NCBI RefSeq assembly: GCF_000757485.1
Contig: NZ_JPYO01000035.1
Span: 56,083-120,082, forward strand
DNA from: Achromobacter sp. RTa
GTDB taxonomy: Bacteria > Pseudomonadota > Gammaproteobacteria > Burkholderiales > Burkholderiaceae_B
DNA length: 64,000 nt
Direction of reading: 5' to 3'
Shown here in pieces: positions 17,941 to 26,458 of this stretch. Numbering within the stretch: the stretch's first letter is position 1; every line of letters starts with the position of its first letter. The notes beneath the pieces are model-generated. The model did no database searches. It was not told the origin of the DNA and saw nothing but the letters and a program-made list of their open reading frames with translations. A program made the translations under genes and the position numbers.

Positions 17941-19071
17941 ATGCCGCATTCCGCTTCGTCCGCACCTGCCGCCGCGCCTTTTCGCCATGAAGGGGGCGTT
18001 TGCCACGTGGCCGGCGACTGGAGCGTGCTGGCGCTGGCCGAACCCGGCGAGGTGGAACGCCGCCGCCAGGCCCTGTCCCGGGCTGCCAATGACGGCGCGC
18101 GCTGGGACCTGCACGCAATCGGCCGGCTGGATACGATCGGCGCCTTGCTGATCTGGCAGGCCTGGGGCGAAAGGCTGCCCGAGCGCGTGCGCTGGTCGCC
18201 GGGGCAGCAGGACGTCTTCAATGCGCTGGCGATGAACAAGGGCGGAACGCCGGCCGCGGCGCCCAGGGCCGATCCCTGGGCCTGGCCGCGCGCGGTCGGC
18301 GGCGCGGTTTTCCGGGCGGTCGACAACGGCCGCGCGCTGCTTATCATGCTGGGCCAGCTGGTCCTGGACCTGGCCGGCATGTTGTGGCGGCCGCGTCTGG
18401 GGCCGTGGCGTGAAATCTCGGCGCAGGTATACCGCACCGGCGCGCAGGCGCTGGGCATCACCGCGCTGGTCGGTTTCCTGATTGGCGTGGTCCTGTCCTA
18501 TCTGTCGGCGCAACAGCTGCAGATGATCGGCGCGGACCGCTTCATCGTGCGCCTGCTGGGCGTGTCGATCGTGCGCGAGCTGGGGCCCGTGTTGGCCGCC
18601 ATTCTGGTCGCGGGCCGTTCGGGCTCGGCCATCACCGCGCAGATCGGCGTGATGCGCGTGACGCAGGAACTCGACGCGATGCTGGTGATGGGCATATCCC
18701 ACGGCCAGCGCCTGATCCTGCCGCGCGTGGTCGCGCTGGCCGTGACCATGCCGCTGCTGGTCCTGTGGACCGACGCCATGGCGATCCTGGGCGGCATGCT
18801 GGCCGCGCAGGTGCAGCTGGGCGTGTCGGCGCAATGGTTCCTGCAGTCGCTGCCGGACGCGATCTCGCTGACCAACTACTGGATCGGCATCCTGAAGGGG
18901 GTGACGTTCGGCATCCTGATCGCGCTGATCGCCTGCCATTTCGGCCTGCGCATCCAGCCCAATACGGAGAGCCTGGGGCGCGGCACCACCACCTCCGTCG
19001 TTACGTCCATCACCGGCGTGATCCTGCTGGATGCGCTGTATGCGGTGATCTTCAGCTCGGTGGGCATCTGA
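17941..19071 (+). CDS. MlaE-type ABC permease with N-terminal STAS-like domain
   Basis: 376 aa. Residues about 10-85 resemble a STAS/MlaB-like domain (VCHVAGDWSVLALAEPGE, WDLHAIGRLDTIGALLI); residues about 115-376 are the MlaE permease with several membrane helices and family motifs IVRELGPVLAAILVAGRSGSA and ELDAMLVMGISH. Inner-membrane component of an MCE lipid transporter. The ATG at 17941 has no visible Shine-Dalgarno; an in-frame TTG lies at 17920. If transcription starts from the candidate promoter just upstream, the mRNA would be leaderless. The stop shares one base with the next start. Confidence 0.9.
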   Translation: MPHSASSAPAAAPFRHEGGVCHVAGDWSVLALAEPGEVERRRQALSRAANDGARWDLHAIGRLDTIGALLIWQAWGERLPERVRWSPGQQDVFNALAMNKGGTPAAAPRADPWAWPRAVGGAVFRAVDNGRALLIMLGQLVLDLAGMLWRPRLGPWREISAQVYRTGAQALGITALVGFLIGVVLSYLSAQQLQMIGADRFIVRLLGVSIVRELGPVLAAILVAGRSGSAITAQIGVMRVTQELDAMLVMGISHGQRLILPRVVALAVTMPLLVLWTDAMAILGGMLAAQVQLGVSAQWFLQSLPDAISLTNYWIGILKGVTFGILIALIACHFGLRIQPNTESLGRGTTTSVVTSITGVILLDALYAVIFSSVGI

Positions 19072-19910
19072 TGAACAGCGCAACCCAGCACCGGCTGTTC
19101 GAGGAAGACGGCGTCACCGTCGAACCCGTCATCACGGTGCGCGGCCTGCGCACCGCGTTCGGCGACCACGTCGTGCACGACAACCTCGACCTCACGGTTT
19201 TTCCGGGAGAAATCCTGGTGCTGGTGGGCGGGTCCGGCACGGGCAAGACGGTGCTGCTGCGCCAGATCATCGGGCTGGACCAGCCGGCGGCGGGCACGGT
19301 GAAGGTGCTGGGCCACTCGCTGTTCGATCTGAGCCCGGCCGAGCGCCGGCGCCTGTCGTACCGCTGGGGCATGCTGTTCCAGGCGGGGGCGCTGTTTTCC
19401 GCGCTGTCCGTGTTCGACAATGTGGCGTTGCCCTTGCGGGAATTGCGCACGGTGCCGGAAGACCTGGTGCGCGACGTCGTGATGTGCCGGCTGGCCATGG
19501 TGGGCCTGTCCGAGCGCGACGCCGACAAGCGGCCGTCGGACCTGTCCGGCGGCATGGTCAAGCGCGTGGCGCTTGCGCGCGCGCTGTCCCTGGATCCGGA
19601 ACTGCTGTTCCTGGACGAACCCACGGCCGGCCTGGATCCCCTGCGGTCCGATGAATTCGTGGACCTGGTGCGCAGCCTGCACCGGCAGTTGGGGTTTACC
19701 GTGGTCATGGTGACGCACGATCTGGATACGCTCCTGGCCCTGGCCACGCGTGTCGCCGTGCTCGCCGACAAGCGGGTGATCGTGTGCGACACGGTGCCGG
19801 AAGTATTGAAGGTCGATCACCCGTTCATTCAAACCTTCTTCCTGGGCGAGCGCGGCCTGCGCGCCCTGGGGGATCTGGCGCCGAAGGGATTGCATCATGG
19901 AAAACCGTAG
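19071..19910 (+). CDS. MlaF-type ABC ATPase
   Basis: 279 aa. Walker A GGSGTGKTVLL, the Mla-type signature DLSGGMVKRVALARAL and Walker B LLFLDEPTAGLDP, followed by VVMVTHDLDTLLAL (switch His). The ATG at 19071 overlaps the permease stop; an upstream in-frame Met lies inside the permease gene. Drives MCE-dependent phospholipid or other lipid movement between the inner and outer membranes. Overlaps the mlaD-like gene by 14 bp. Confidence 0.92.
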   Translation: MNSATQHRLFEEDGVTVEPVITVRGLRTAFGDHVVHDNLDLTVFPGEILVLVGGSGTGKTVLLRQIIGLDQPAAGTVKVLGHSLFDLSPAERRRLSYRWGMLFQAGALFSALSVFDNVALPLRELRTVPEDLVRDVVMCRLAMVGLSERDADKRPSDLSGGMVKRVALARALSLDPELLFLDEPTAGLDPLRSDEFVDLVRSLHRQLGFTVVMVTHDLDTLLALATRVAVLADKRVIVCDTVPEVLKVDHPFIQTFFLGERGLRALGDLAPKGLHHGKP

Positions 19911-20844
19911 TCATGCGCTCATGGCCGGTATCTTCACGCTGGTCTTGCTGGCCGCCGCTGCCCTGGCGGCCGTCTGGATCGGCCGGGACCGGACCCAGCT
20001 GCAACCGTACGAAATCATCTCCGCCACCGCCGTCAGCGGCCTGAACCCGCAGTCCACCGTGCGCTATCAAGGCGTGCCCGTCGGCAAGGTGCAGTCGCTG
20101 GCGCTGAACCCGAACAAGCCGGGGCAGGTGCGCATCCGCATCGGCGTGGCTCCCAACACTCCGATCACCGAGTCGACCTGGGCGGAACTGGGCGTGCAGG
20201 GCGTGACCGGCATGTCCAACGTGGAACTGCGCGATGACGGCACCTCGATGACGCGCCTGGTGTCGTCGGCGGCGCATCCCGCCGCCATTCCGCTGCGCCC
20301 GGGCTTTCTCGACCGCATCGAGCAGCGCGGCGGCAAGCTCATCTCGAACGTGGAAGAGGTTACCGAGCAGTTGCGCCGAGTCCTGAGCGAGCAGAATGTG
20401 CAGGCGCTGACGGCCAGCCTGCAGAATGCCACCGATCTCACGCAATCCCTGAAAGAGGCCAGCCGGGGGCTGGGCCCGGCCATGGCCAAGCTGGGGCCGC
20501 TGATGGACTCGCTGGGCAATACGTCGCGCCAGGCGGACCGCGCCGCGCGCGAAGTGGGCGACCTGGCGCTGCAGACCCGGCAGTCGCTGGCGCGGCTGAC
20601 GGCGCCGGGCGGCGCCCTGTCCGCCGCAACCAGCAGCCTCAACGATATCGCCCTGGCCGCTTCGCGGCTGGACGGCGAGACCCTGCCGGCGATCACCGGC
20701 ATGGCCGCCAACGTCAGCGAGGCCGCGCGGGGCGCGGCCGTCACCCTGCGCCGTGTGGACAACACGCCGCAGTCGTTCCTGTTCGGCCCGGCTCCCCGCG
20801 AACCCGGGCCCGGCGAGGCCGGCTTTGCCGGATTCGGGAGATAG
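19897..20844 (+). CDS. MCE-domain (MlaD-like) periplasmic substrate-binding protein
   Basis: 315 aa. An N-terminal anchor (about 8-27, ALMAGIFTLVLLAAAALAAV) leads to one MCE domain (about 38-115) with SGLNPQSTVRYQGVPVGKV, the conserved core of the family, and GVQGVTGMSNVEL. The remaining 190 residues are helical, Ala/Leu/Ser-rich and likely form the periplasmic barrel or coiled-coil tunnel seen in longer MCE proteins. It is longer than E. coli MlaD (about 180 aa), nearer to multi-helix MCE proteins. Part of a four-gene operon with a lipoprotein. Confidence 0.9.
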   Translation: MENRSHALMAGIFTLVLLAAAALAAVWIGRDRTQLQPYEIISATAVSGLNPQSTVRYQGVPVGKVQSLALNPNKPGQVRIRIGVAPNTPITESTWAELGVQGVTGMSNVELRDDGTSMTRLVSSAAHPAAIPLRPGFLDRIEQRGGKLISNVEEVTEQLRRVLSEQNVQALTASLQNATDLTQSLKEASRGLGPAMAKLGPLMDSLGNTSRQADRAAREVGDLALQTRQSLARLTAPGGALSAATSSLNDIALAASRLDGETLPAITGMAANVSEAARGAAVTLRRVDNTPQSFLFGPAPREPGPGEAGFAGFGR

Positions 20845-20849
20845 TCCAA

Positions 20850-21452
20850 ATGACGAAGATGCGCAGCGCCGCTCTCATCCTGACCCTGGCCCTGGCGGGC
20901 TGCGGCATCGGCCGCGTGCCCGCGCCGCCCACGGTGTTCGACCTGGGGCTGGACGCCAGCCCCGTGCCGGCGCTGCCGGCCCGCGACCCCATCGCCCTGG
21001 TATTCCAGGCCGTGCCCAGCCTTTCCGATACCAGCGTGATCTGGCGGGTGGGCGACAGCGCCGCGCCCAAGGCGTATGCCACGTACCGCTGGGCCTCGTC
21101 GCCGACGGATCTGGTGCGGCAGCGTTTCGCCGACCGCCTGTCGCGCCAGGGGCCGGTGCTGAACGAGCGCGTCAGCCTCCAGACGCCGCAATTGCAGGTG
21201 TTCCTGTCGCAGTTCGAGCAGGTGTTCGCCGCCGACGGCCAATCCAGCGAAGGGCGCATCCTGGTGCAGGCGGTGCTGGTGGAAGGCCGCAGCGTGCTGG
21301 GCCAGAAGCGCATCGCGGTGCAGGCGGCCGCTCCCACGCAGGATGCCGCGGGAGGCGTAGCCGCCTTGCGCCAGGCCAGTGACGAGGCCGCGGACCAGCT
21401 GGCGCAGTGGCTGGCCGCCACCCTGAAACCCTCGCCCAGGGCGGGGGGTTAA
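20850..21452 (+). CDS. ABC-type transport auxiliary lipoprotein (PqiC/DUF330-like)
   Basis: 200 aa. Lipobox LALAGCG with Cys18 after a short hydrophobic signal. After cleavage: VFDLGLDASPVPALPARDP, VWRVGD-like strand region and a C-terminal helix with QASDEAADQLAQWLAA. This matches the outer-membrane lipoprotein partners of MCE systems (PqiC family). Five bases downstream of the MCE gene, so co-transcribed. It replaces mlaC/mlaA-type partners in this operon, which makes the system a Pqi/Mla hybrid in composition. Confidence 0.82.
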   Translation: MTKMRSAALILTLALAGCGIGRVPAPPTVFDLGLDASPVPALPARDPIALVFQAVPSLSDTSVIWRVGDSAAPKAYATYRWASSPTDLVRQRFADRLSRQGPVLNERVSLQTPQLQVFLSQFEQVFAADGQSSEGRILVQAVLVEGRSVLGQKRIAVQAAAPTQDAAGGVAALRQASDEAADQLAQWLAATLKPSPRAGG

Positions 21453-21485
21453 CATCGTTTCTTTTTCCGCTTCCTGAGTCCCGCC

Positions 21486-22139
21486 ATGTCCGCACGCACT
21501 GAAACCCATGCATTCCACGGCGCCGCCGGCCGCATCGATTGCGCCGTCGATTGGCCCGCCGGCACGCCGCGAGGCTGGGCGCTGGTGTTGCATCCGCATC
21601 CGTTGCAGGGCGGCGCGCGCGAGAACAAGGTGGTCACGACCCTGTCGCGCGCCTGCGTGCAGCATGGCCTGGTGGCGGTGCGCCCGAACTTCCGCGGCGT
21701 CGGCCTGTCCGAGGGCGTGTTCGACAAGTCGGTGGGCGAGACCCAGGACATGCTCGCCGTCGTGGCGCAGATGCGTGAATTGCACCCTGAGCTGGCGCAG
21801 GCGCCGTGGGTGCTGGCGGGCTTCTCCTTCGGCACCGCGGTCGCCGCGCAGACGTATGCGGCGCTGGCCGGGCAGGGCGATTCGGTGCTGCCGTCCGCCC
21901 TGATGCTGATGGGCCCCGCCGTGAACCGCTTCCAGTCGCACGAGGTGCAAGTGCCGGGCGACACGCTGATGGTGCATGGCGAGGAGGACGAGGTCGTGCC
22001 GCTGTCCGAGGCGATGGACTGGGCCCGTCCGCGTTCCATCCCGGTGGTCGTGGTGCCCGGCGCGTCGCATTTTTTCCACGGCAAGCTGCTGGTGCTGCGC
22101 CAGCTGGTGCAGGCGCAGCTGAAGGTCGCGCTGGATTGA
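21486..22139 (+). CDS. Alpha/beta hydrolase
   Basis: 217 aa, small cytoplasmic hydrolase without signal peptide. LVLHPHPLQGGARENKVV (oxyanion HPHP), VRPNFRGVGLSEG, nucleophile elbow GFSFG, acid in HGEEDEVVP and base in GASHFFHG complete a Ser-Asp-His triad. This belongs to the widespread family sometimes annotated as dienelactone hydrolase-like or CocE/NonD-like; natural substrate unknown. It lies 33 bp beyond the MCE operon on the same strand and may be read through from it. Confidence 0.82.
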   Translation: MSARTETHAFHGAAGRIDCAVDWPAGTPRGWALVLHPHPLQGGARENKVVTTLSRACVQHGLVAVRPNFRGVGLSEGVFDKSVGETQDMLAVVAQMRELHPELAQAPWVLAGFSFGTAVAAQTYAALAGQGDSVLPSALMLMGPAVNRFQSHEVQVPGDTLMVHGEEDEVVPLSEAMDWARPRSIPVVVVPGASHFFHGKLLVLRQLVQAQLKVALD

Positions 22140-22144
22140 GGAGA

Positions 22145-22287
22145 GGGTGTCTGACACCCGGGATCGTTGGCGCAAGCCATAGGGCGTTTCGTACGGGTGT
22201 CAGACACTTCTTCGTACGCGCACCGTGTCTGACACCCCTACGAGACACCCGTACAGATGCAACGGCCTGCCCGGGTGTCTGACACCC
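22145..22287. repeat. Cluster of four GTGTCTGACAC palindromes
   Basis: Four near-identical units at 22145-22159, 22195-22207, 22225-22236 and 22273-22287, each built on the palindrome GGGTGTCtGACACCC, with CGTACGGG or CCCGTAC words between. The same family recurs at 35329-35471. The 290-bp gap otherwise holds no gene. Such units look like a dispersed repeat of the genome, not an operator for the adjacent genes. Confidence 0.8.
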
Positions 22288-22429
22288 ACCTTCCTCCAAC
22301 GTTGCATCACGTTGCATGTTTTCGCGGCGGCGGGAACCCTGTCCGGGCAGAAGGGGTCCTATCGACTGCCTATAATTGTCAGCCACTTGACCCGCGCCGG
22401 CGGGCGTCATTCCTGGACCCACGTTGCCG

Positions 22430-23689
22430 ATGAAGAATTTGCCTTACTCCGCTCACCCCCCCGTAGTCTTTACCCGCCGCCTGGTTTCGGGCGCGGTGCT
22501 GTCGGCGATGCTCGCCGCTTCGATGCCGGTCTGGGCGCAGCAACAGCCGGCTCCCGCCGCCGCCCCGGCCGCTGCGGCGCCCGCGCCTTCGGCTGCAGGC
22601 GCGGTGCCGGTGGGCGATGTGTCGGCCGTGCCGGCGCCCACGATCGCGGCCAAGGCCTGGATCGTGATGGATGTGAACAGCGGCCAGACCCTGGCGGCCT
22701 CCAATCCGGACATGAAGGTGGAGCCTGCCTCGCTGACCAAGATCATGACGGCATACGTCGTGTTCAACGCGCTGGACGAAAAGCGCCTCACGCTGGAGCA
22801 GACCGTTCCCGTGTCCGAGCATGCCTGGCGCACAGGCGGTTCGCGCATGTTCATCGAACCGCGCAAGCCGGTCACGGTGGACGAGCTGAACCAGGGCATG
22901 ATCGTGCAGTCCGGCAACGACGCGTCGGTGGCCCTGGCCGAGGCGGTCGGCGGCAGCGAAGGCGCGTTCGCCTCGCTCATGAACCAGGAGGCCGAACGCC
23001 TGGGCATGCGCAACACGCACTTCATGAACGCCACGGGCCTGCCGGATCCGCAGCACATGACGTCCACGCGCGACCTGGCCATCCTGTCGTCGCGCCTGAT
23101 CACCGATCATCCGGATTTCTTCCACTACTACAAGCAGAAGAGCTTCACCTACAACAAGATCACGCAGCCCAACCGCAACCGGCTGCTGTGGGCCGATCCC
23201 TCGGTGGACGGCATGAAGACCGGCCATACCGATTCGGCCGGCTATTGCCTGGTGTCGACCGCCGTGCGCGGCGACCGCCGCATCCTCGTGGTCGTGGTGG
23301 GCACCGACAGCGAGGCCACGCGCGCCGAGGAAAGCCTGAAGCTGCTGAACTGGAGCTTCCAGAACTTCGACACCGTGAAGCTGTTCGACAAGAGCCAGCC
23401 CGGCATCGACGCGCGCGTCTGGGAAGGCACGGCCGAAAACGTCAAGCTGGGCCCGCCCAACCCCGTTTCGATCGCGGTGCCGCGCGGCAAGGCCGGCGAG
23501 CTTAAGCCCGTGGCCCAGCGCACGGATCCGCTGATCGCCCCCCTGGCCAAGGGCCAGCAGGTCGGCACGCTGCAGTTCACGCTGGACGGCAAGGTGCTGC
23601 GCACCGAGCCGCTGGTGGTGCAGGACGCGGTCGAGCGCGCGGGCTTCTTCGGCCGCATGGTCGACACCGTCAAGCGCTGGTTCGAATAA
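22430..23689 (+). CDS. dacC: D-alanyl-D-alanine carboxypeptidase (PBP5/6 family)
   Basis: 419 aa, periplasmic serine peptidase that trims the terminal D-Ala of peptidoglycan pentapeptides. Signal peptide to about residue 37 (cleavage near VWAQQ), then an Ala/Pro-rich spacer. Active-site motifs: S-L-T-K (101-104), SGN in VQSGNDASVALAEA, and KTG in DGMKTGHTDSAG. C-terminal PBP5 domain and an amphipathic membrane-anchor helix (ERAGFFGRMVDTVKRWFE). I choose ATG 22430 over an in-frame TTG at 22424. Neighbourhood dac-dat-ybeD-lipB resembles the conserved dacA-ybeD-lipB order. Confidence 0.95.
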   Translation: MKNLPYSAHPPVVFTRRLVSGAVLSAMLAASMPVWAQQQPAPAAAPAAAAPAPSAAGAVPVGDVSAVPAPTIAAKAWIVMDVNSGQTLAASNPDMKVEPASLTKIMTAYVVFNALDEKRLTLEQTVPVSEHAWRTGGSRMFIEPRKPVTVDELNQGMIVQSGNDASVALAEAVGGSEGAFASLMNQEAERLGMRNTHFMNATGLPDPQHMTSTRDLAILSSRLITDHPDFFHYYKQKSFTYNKITQPNRNRLLWADPSVDGMKTGHTDSAGYCLVSTAVRGDRRILVVVVGTDSEATRAEESLKLLNWSFQNFDTVKLFDKSQPGIDARVWEGTAENVKLGPPNPVSIAVPRGKAGELKPVAQRTDPLIAPLAKGQQVGTLQFTLDGKVLRTEPLVVQDAVERAGFFGRMVDTVKRWFE

Positions 23690-23743
23690 AGGCGCAAGGC
23701 CTCGCGGGCCGCGCCAGGGGCGCGCCGCGGGTGTAAGCTAGCA

Positions 23744-23770
23744 ACGGGCGTTTCATCGCGAAACGCCCGT
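23744..23770 (+). terminator. Intrinsic terminator after dacC
   Basis: Perfect inverted repeat ACGGGCGTTTC / GAAACGCCCGT with a 5-nt loop (ATCGC), followed by ATTTCATT. It lies 55 bp after the dacC stop and before the dat gene. Confidence 0.75.
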
Positions 23771-23831
23771 ATTTCATTCGCGGGGCGGACTTTGCGGTGC
23801 GTCCCTATCCTTTCATTCTCAGGAGTGCCTC

Positions 23832-24698
23832 ATGATTCCGGGCGTGCCGGGCGAAAGCCAGGTGTATCTCAACGGTGAGTTCCTGCGTGTGGACGAGGCC
23901 AAGATCTCCGTCCTCGACCGCGGCTTTATTTTCGGGGATGGCATCTACGAAGTCGTTCCCGTATACCAAGGCAATGCGTTCCGCATGGCCGAACACCTCA
24001 ACCGCCTGGACCGCAGCCTGGCTGCCCTGCGGATCGCGCAGCCCTTCGACCGCGAAGGCTGGATCGACCTGATCCAGCAACTGCTGGCGCGCACCAAGCT
24101 GGAAACCTGCATCGTCTATCTGCAGGTGACGCGCGGCGTGGCCAAGCGGGACCACCAGTTTCCCTCCGTTCCGGTCGCCCCGACCGTCTTCGGCATGGTG
24201 TCGGCCTGGTCACCGCCGACGGCCGCGCAGCGTTCCCAGGGCCTGGCCGCCATCAGCATTCCCGACGAGCGCTGGCTGCACTGCGAGATCAAGTCGGTCT
24301 CGCTCTTGGGCAATGTGCTGGCCAAGCAGCAGGCGGTCGATGCGGAGGTGGACGAGGTCGTCCAGTTCCGCGACGGCTACCTGACCGAAGGCTCTTCCAC
24401 CAATATCTGGGTGGTTTCCGGCGGAAAGCTGCTGGCTCCGCCCAAGAACAACCTGATCCTGGAAGGCATCCGCTACGGCCTGATGGGCGAACTGGCCGCG
24501 GAGGCGGGCATCCCGTTCGAGTCGCGCCGCATCTCGCAGCAGGAGGTGGAGCAGGCGGACGAACTGATGCTGTCCTCGGCCACCAAGGAGGTGCTTGCCA
24601 TCGTCTCGCTGGACGGCAAACCCGTGGGATCCGGCAAGCCCGGCCCTGTTTTTGAGCGGTTGCGCGCGGGTTATGATGCCCGCATCGCCGCGCTGTAG
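23832..24698 (+). CDS. dat: D-amino acid aminotransferase
   Basis: 288-aa fold-type IV PLP enzyme. YLNGEFLRVDEAKISVLDRG and FIFGDGIYEVVPVYQG (family opening), EIKSVSLLGNVLAKQQA with the Schiff-base Lys of this family, EGSSTNIWVV for phosphate binding. Interconverts D-alanine/pyruvate with D-glutamate/2-oxoglutarate for peptidoglycan precursors; a branched-chain transaminase is the main alternative, but LEGIRYGLMGELA and the dac neighbour favour Dat. AGGAG stands 7 bp before the ATG. Confidence 0.88.
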   Translation: MIPGVPGESQVYLNGEFLRVDEAKISVLDRGFIFGDGIYEVVPVYQGNAFRMAEHLNRLDRSLAALRIAQPFDREGWIDLIQQLLARTKLETCIVYLQVTRGVAKRDHQFPSVPVAPTVFGMVSAWSPPTAAQRSQGLAAISIPDERWLHCEIKSVSLLGNVLAKQQAVDAEVDEVVQFRDGYLTEGSSTNIWVVSGGKLLAPPKNNLILEGIRYGLMGELAAEAGIPFESRRISQQEVEQADELMLSSATKEVLAIVSLDGKPVGSGKPGPVFERLRAGYDARIAAL

Positions 24699-24707
24699 TC
24701 CTGGCGC

Positions 24708-24791
24708 GGGGCGGCCGCCAAGGGCCGCCCCAAAGCAAGAGACTCCCCTCGGGGGGCAGGAAGCTCACGCAGTGGGCGCGCCGTGGGGGGC
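24708..24791. repeat. GC-rich hairpin plus dispersed CTCGGGGGGCAG repeat
   Basis: A hairpin GGGGCGGCC / GGCCGCCCC (24708-24716 with 24723-24731) is followed by CTCCCCTCGGGGGGCAGGAAGC and CGCAGTGGGCGCGCCGTGGGGG (24741-24791). I recognise this wording as a common intergenic repeat of Burkholderiales genomes. It fills the gap between dat and the DUF493 gene and may act as a terminator for dat. Confidence 0.6.
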
Positions 24792-24810
24792 AACACTTTT
24801 TAGGCACATC

Positions 24811-25083
24811 ATGCATATCCCGCCCGAAGATTCCCTTATCGAATATCCCAGCGACTTTCCCATCAAGGTCATGGGCAAGCAGCACCCCGAATTCGCGCAG
24901 ACGCTGACCGAGGTCGTCCTGCAGTTCGATCCCGGATTCGACGCCGCCACGGTGGAAATGCGGCCCAGCAAGGGCGGCAACTACATGGGGCTGACCTTCA
25001 CCGTGCGCGCCACGTCGCGCGAACAGCTGGATGCGCTCTACCGGGCCCTGCATGGCCACCCGATGGTGTCCATCGTTCTCTAG
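24811..25083 (+). CDS. ybeD: DUF493 (YbeD-like) protein
   Basis: 90-aa soluble protein with the family's ferredoxin-like pattern: LIEYPSDFPIKVMGKQHPEF, GNYMGLTFTVRATSREQLDALYRAL and a C-terminal HPMVSIVL. I start at ATG 24811 (MHIPPEDSLIEYP); the frame is open upstream through the repeat but without similarity. YbeD sits next to lipB in many proteobacteria and is thought to be regulatory; its role is not established. It ends 12 bp before lipB. Confidence 0.88.
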   Translation: MHIPPEDSLIEYPSDFPIKVMGKQHPEFAQTLTEVVLQFDPGFDAATVEMRPSKGGNYMGLTFTVRATSREQLDALYRALHGHPMVSIVL

Positions 25084-25095
25084 AGCGGGTCGGTC

Positions 25096-25752
25096 GTGAT
25101 CAAGTGGCTCGCGCGGCCGGCGGATTATCTGTCGGTCTGGCAGGATATGCAGGCATACACCAACCTGCGGGGCGCGGATACGCCCGATGAGATCTGGCTT
25201 TGCGAACACGCGCCGGTCTACACGCTGGGCCAGGCGGGCCTGCCGCAGCATGTGCTCAATCCCGGCAATATCCCCGTCGTCCGTTGCGATCGAGGCGGTC
25301 AGGTGACCTACCACGGCCCCGGCCAGGTCATGGCGTACGCGCTGTTCGACCTGCGCCGCGCGGACATGTACGTGAAAGAGTACGTGACCCTGCTGGAAGG
25401 CGCCGTCATCGACACGCTGGCGCAGCTGGGCGTGGCGCACGCCTGTCGCAAGCCCGGCGCACCGGGCGTCTACGTGCCCGACCCCGATGGAGGCGAACTG
25501 GCCAAGATCGCCGCGCTGGGCATCAAGATCCGCAACGGCAGGGCCTATCATGGCGTTTCGCTGAACGTATCGATGGACCTGGCGCCCTTCCTGGGCATCA
25601 ACCCTTGCGGCTACCAGGGGCTGCGCACCGTCGACATGGCCAGTTGCGGCGCGCGTTGCGAGCCGACCGAGGCTGGCGACGCGCTGGGCCGCAATCTGGC
25701 GCTGGCCTGGGGCCGCGCAAGGGAAAGACATGAAAACCTACACCCCGGCTGA
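25096..25752 (+). CDS. lipB: Octanoyl-[acyl-carrier-protein]:protein N-octanoyltransferase
   Basis: 218 aa, GTG start. Moves octanoate from acyl-ACP to lipoyl domains, the first step of endogenous lipoylation. Motifs: [37 protein letters not shown] (signature RGG-x2-T-x-HGPGQ), [12 protein letters not shown] (catalytic Cys would be in the later [10 protein letters not shown] segment), [21 protein letters not shown] with the catalytic Lys. Overlaps the following Sel1-repeat gene by 23 bp. Confidence 0.95.
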   Translation: MIKWLARPADYLSVWQDMQAYTNLRGADTPDEIWLCEHAPVYTLGQAGLPQHVLNPGNIPVVRCDRGGQVTYHGPGQVMAYALFDLRRADMYVKEYVTLLEGAVIDTLAQLGVAHACRKPGAPGVYVPDPDGGELAKIAALGIKIRNGRAYHGVSLNVSMDLAPFLGINPCGYQGLRTVDMASCGARCEPTEAGDALGRNLALAWGRARERHENLHPG

Positions 25753-26458
25753 CATCGCCGCCACCACGCCCGAGCAGCTGGCACGCCTGCGCGAACAGGG
25801 GCCTATCGAGGATTACGCCGCCTGGATCCGCGCGGCCGCCGAGCTGGGGCTGGTCGAGGCCCAGGCCATCCACGGGCAGATGCTGCTCGATGGCGCCGGC
25901 GTCGAACGCGACCAGGCGGAGGGGCTGGCTTGGTTCAAGCGCGCCGCGAACGCCGACCATCTCATGGCCATCAACATGGTGGGCCGCTGCTACGAGAATG
26001 GCTGGGGCGTGGCGCCGGACGATACCGTCGCGGCCTATTGGTTCCGGTTGGCCGCCGACCGGGGGCTGGACTGGGGCATGTACAACTATGCCCACATGCT
26101 GCGCAGCGGCCGCGGCGGCGTGGCGCAGAACTCTGCCGCGGCGCTGGCCCTGTACCAGCAGGCGGCGCATGCCGGGCACGTGAAGTCCATCGGCGTGGTC
26201 GGCCGTTACTACGAAGCGGGCGACGTGGTCGGGCAAGACATGGAACGCGCCTTCGACTGCTACCAGCGCTGCGCCGAGGGCGGCGACTTCCGCGGCATGT
26301 TCCACCTTGGCCGCCTGCTGTTGCTGCGCGGCCGCAAGGAAGAGGCCGTTCAGTGGCTGGTCCGCGTGCCTGAAACGGCCACGCCCGCCTTCCTGCGCGA
26401 AGCCAACGCCATGCTACAGGCCAGCGGATTCCCCGCGCTGTACGAGGACGTTCCGTAG
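25730..26458 (+). CDS. Sel1-repeat (TPR-like) protein
   Basis: 242-aa all-helical repeat protein. About five Sel1 units can be traced, e.g. [51 protein letters not shown] and [25 protein letters not shown], each with A-x6-G-x3-A spacing. No signal peptide, so probably cytoplasmic. Such proteins mediate protein-protein contacts; no partner is evident. The start overlaps lipB, implying coupled translation. Its TAG stop lies inside the left arm of the palindromic element at 26454. Confidence 0.85.
   Translation: MKTYTPADIAATTPEQLARLREQGPIEDYAAWIRAAAELGLVEAQAIHGQMLLDGAGVERDQAEGLAWFKRAANADHLMAINMVGRCYENGWGVAPDDTVAAYWFRLAADRGLDWGMYNYAHMLRSGRGGVAQNSAAALALYQQAAHAGHVKSIGVVGRYYEAGDVVGQDMERAFDCYQRCAEGGDFRGMFHLGRLLLLRGRKEEAVQWLVRVPETATPAFLREANAMLQASGFPALYEDVP

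Noticed and set aside
17848..19083. N-terminal extension of birA of more than 400 codons
   Set aside because: The extra part overlaps the MlaE-like gene on the other strand and is Gln/Arg/His-rich; BirA similarity begins at the Met at 17844.
20067..22175. A 702-codon open frame on the minus strand
   Set aside because: It lies antisense to the MCE protein, lipoprotein and hydrolase genes, all of which have clear motifs and coupled starts. Its translation is Arg/His/Gln-rich low-complexity sequence typical of a GC-rich shadow frame.
22145..22290. CRISPR-like array
   Set aside because: Units are short palindromes in mixed orientation with unequal spacers, no conserved long repeat, and no cas genes nearby.
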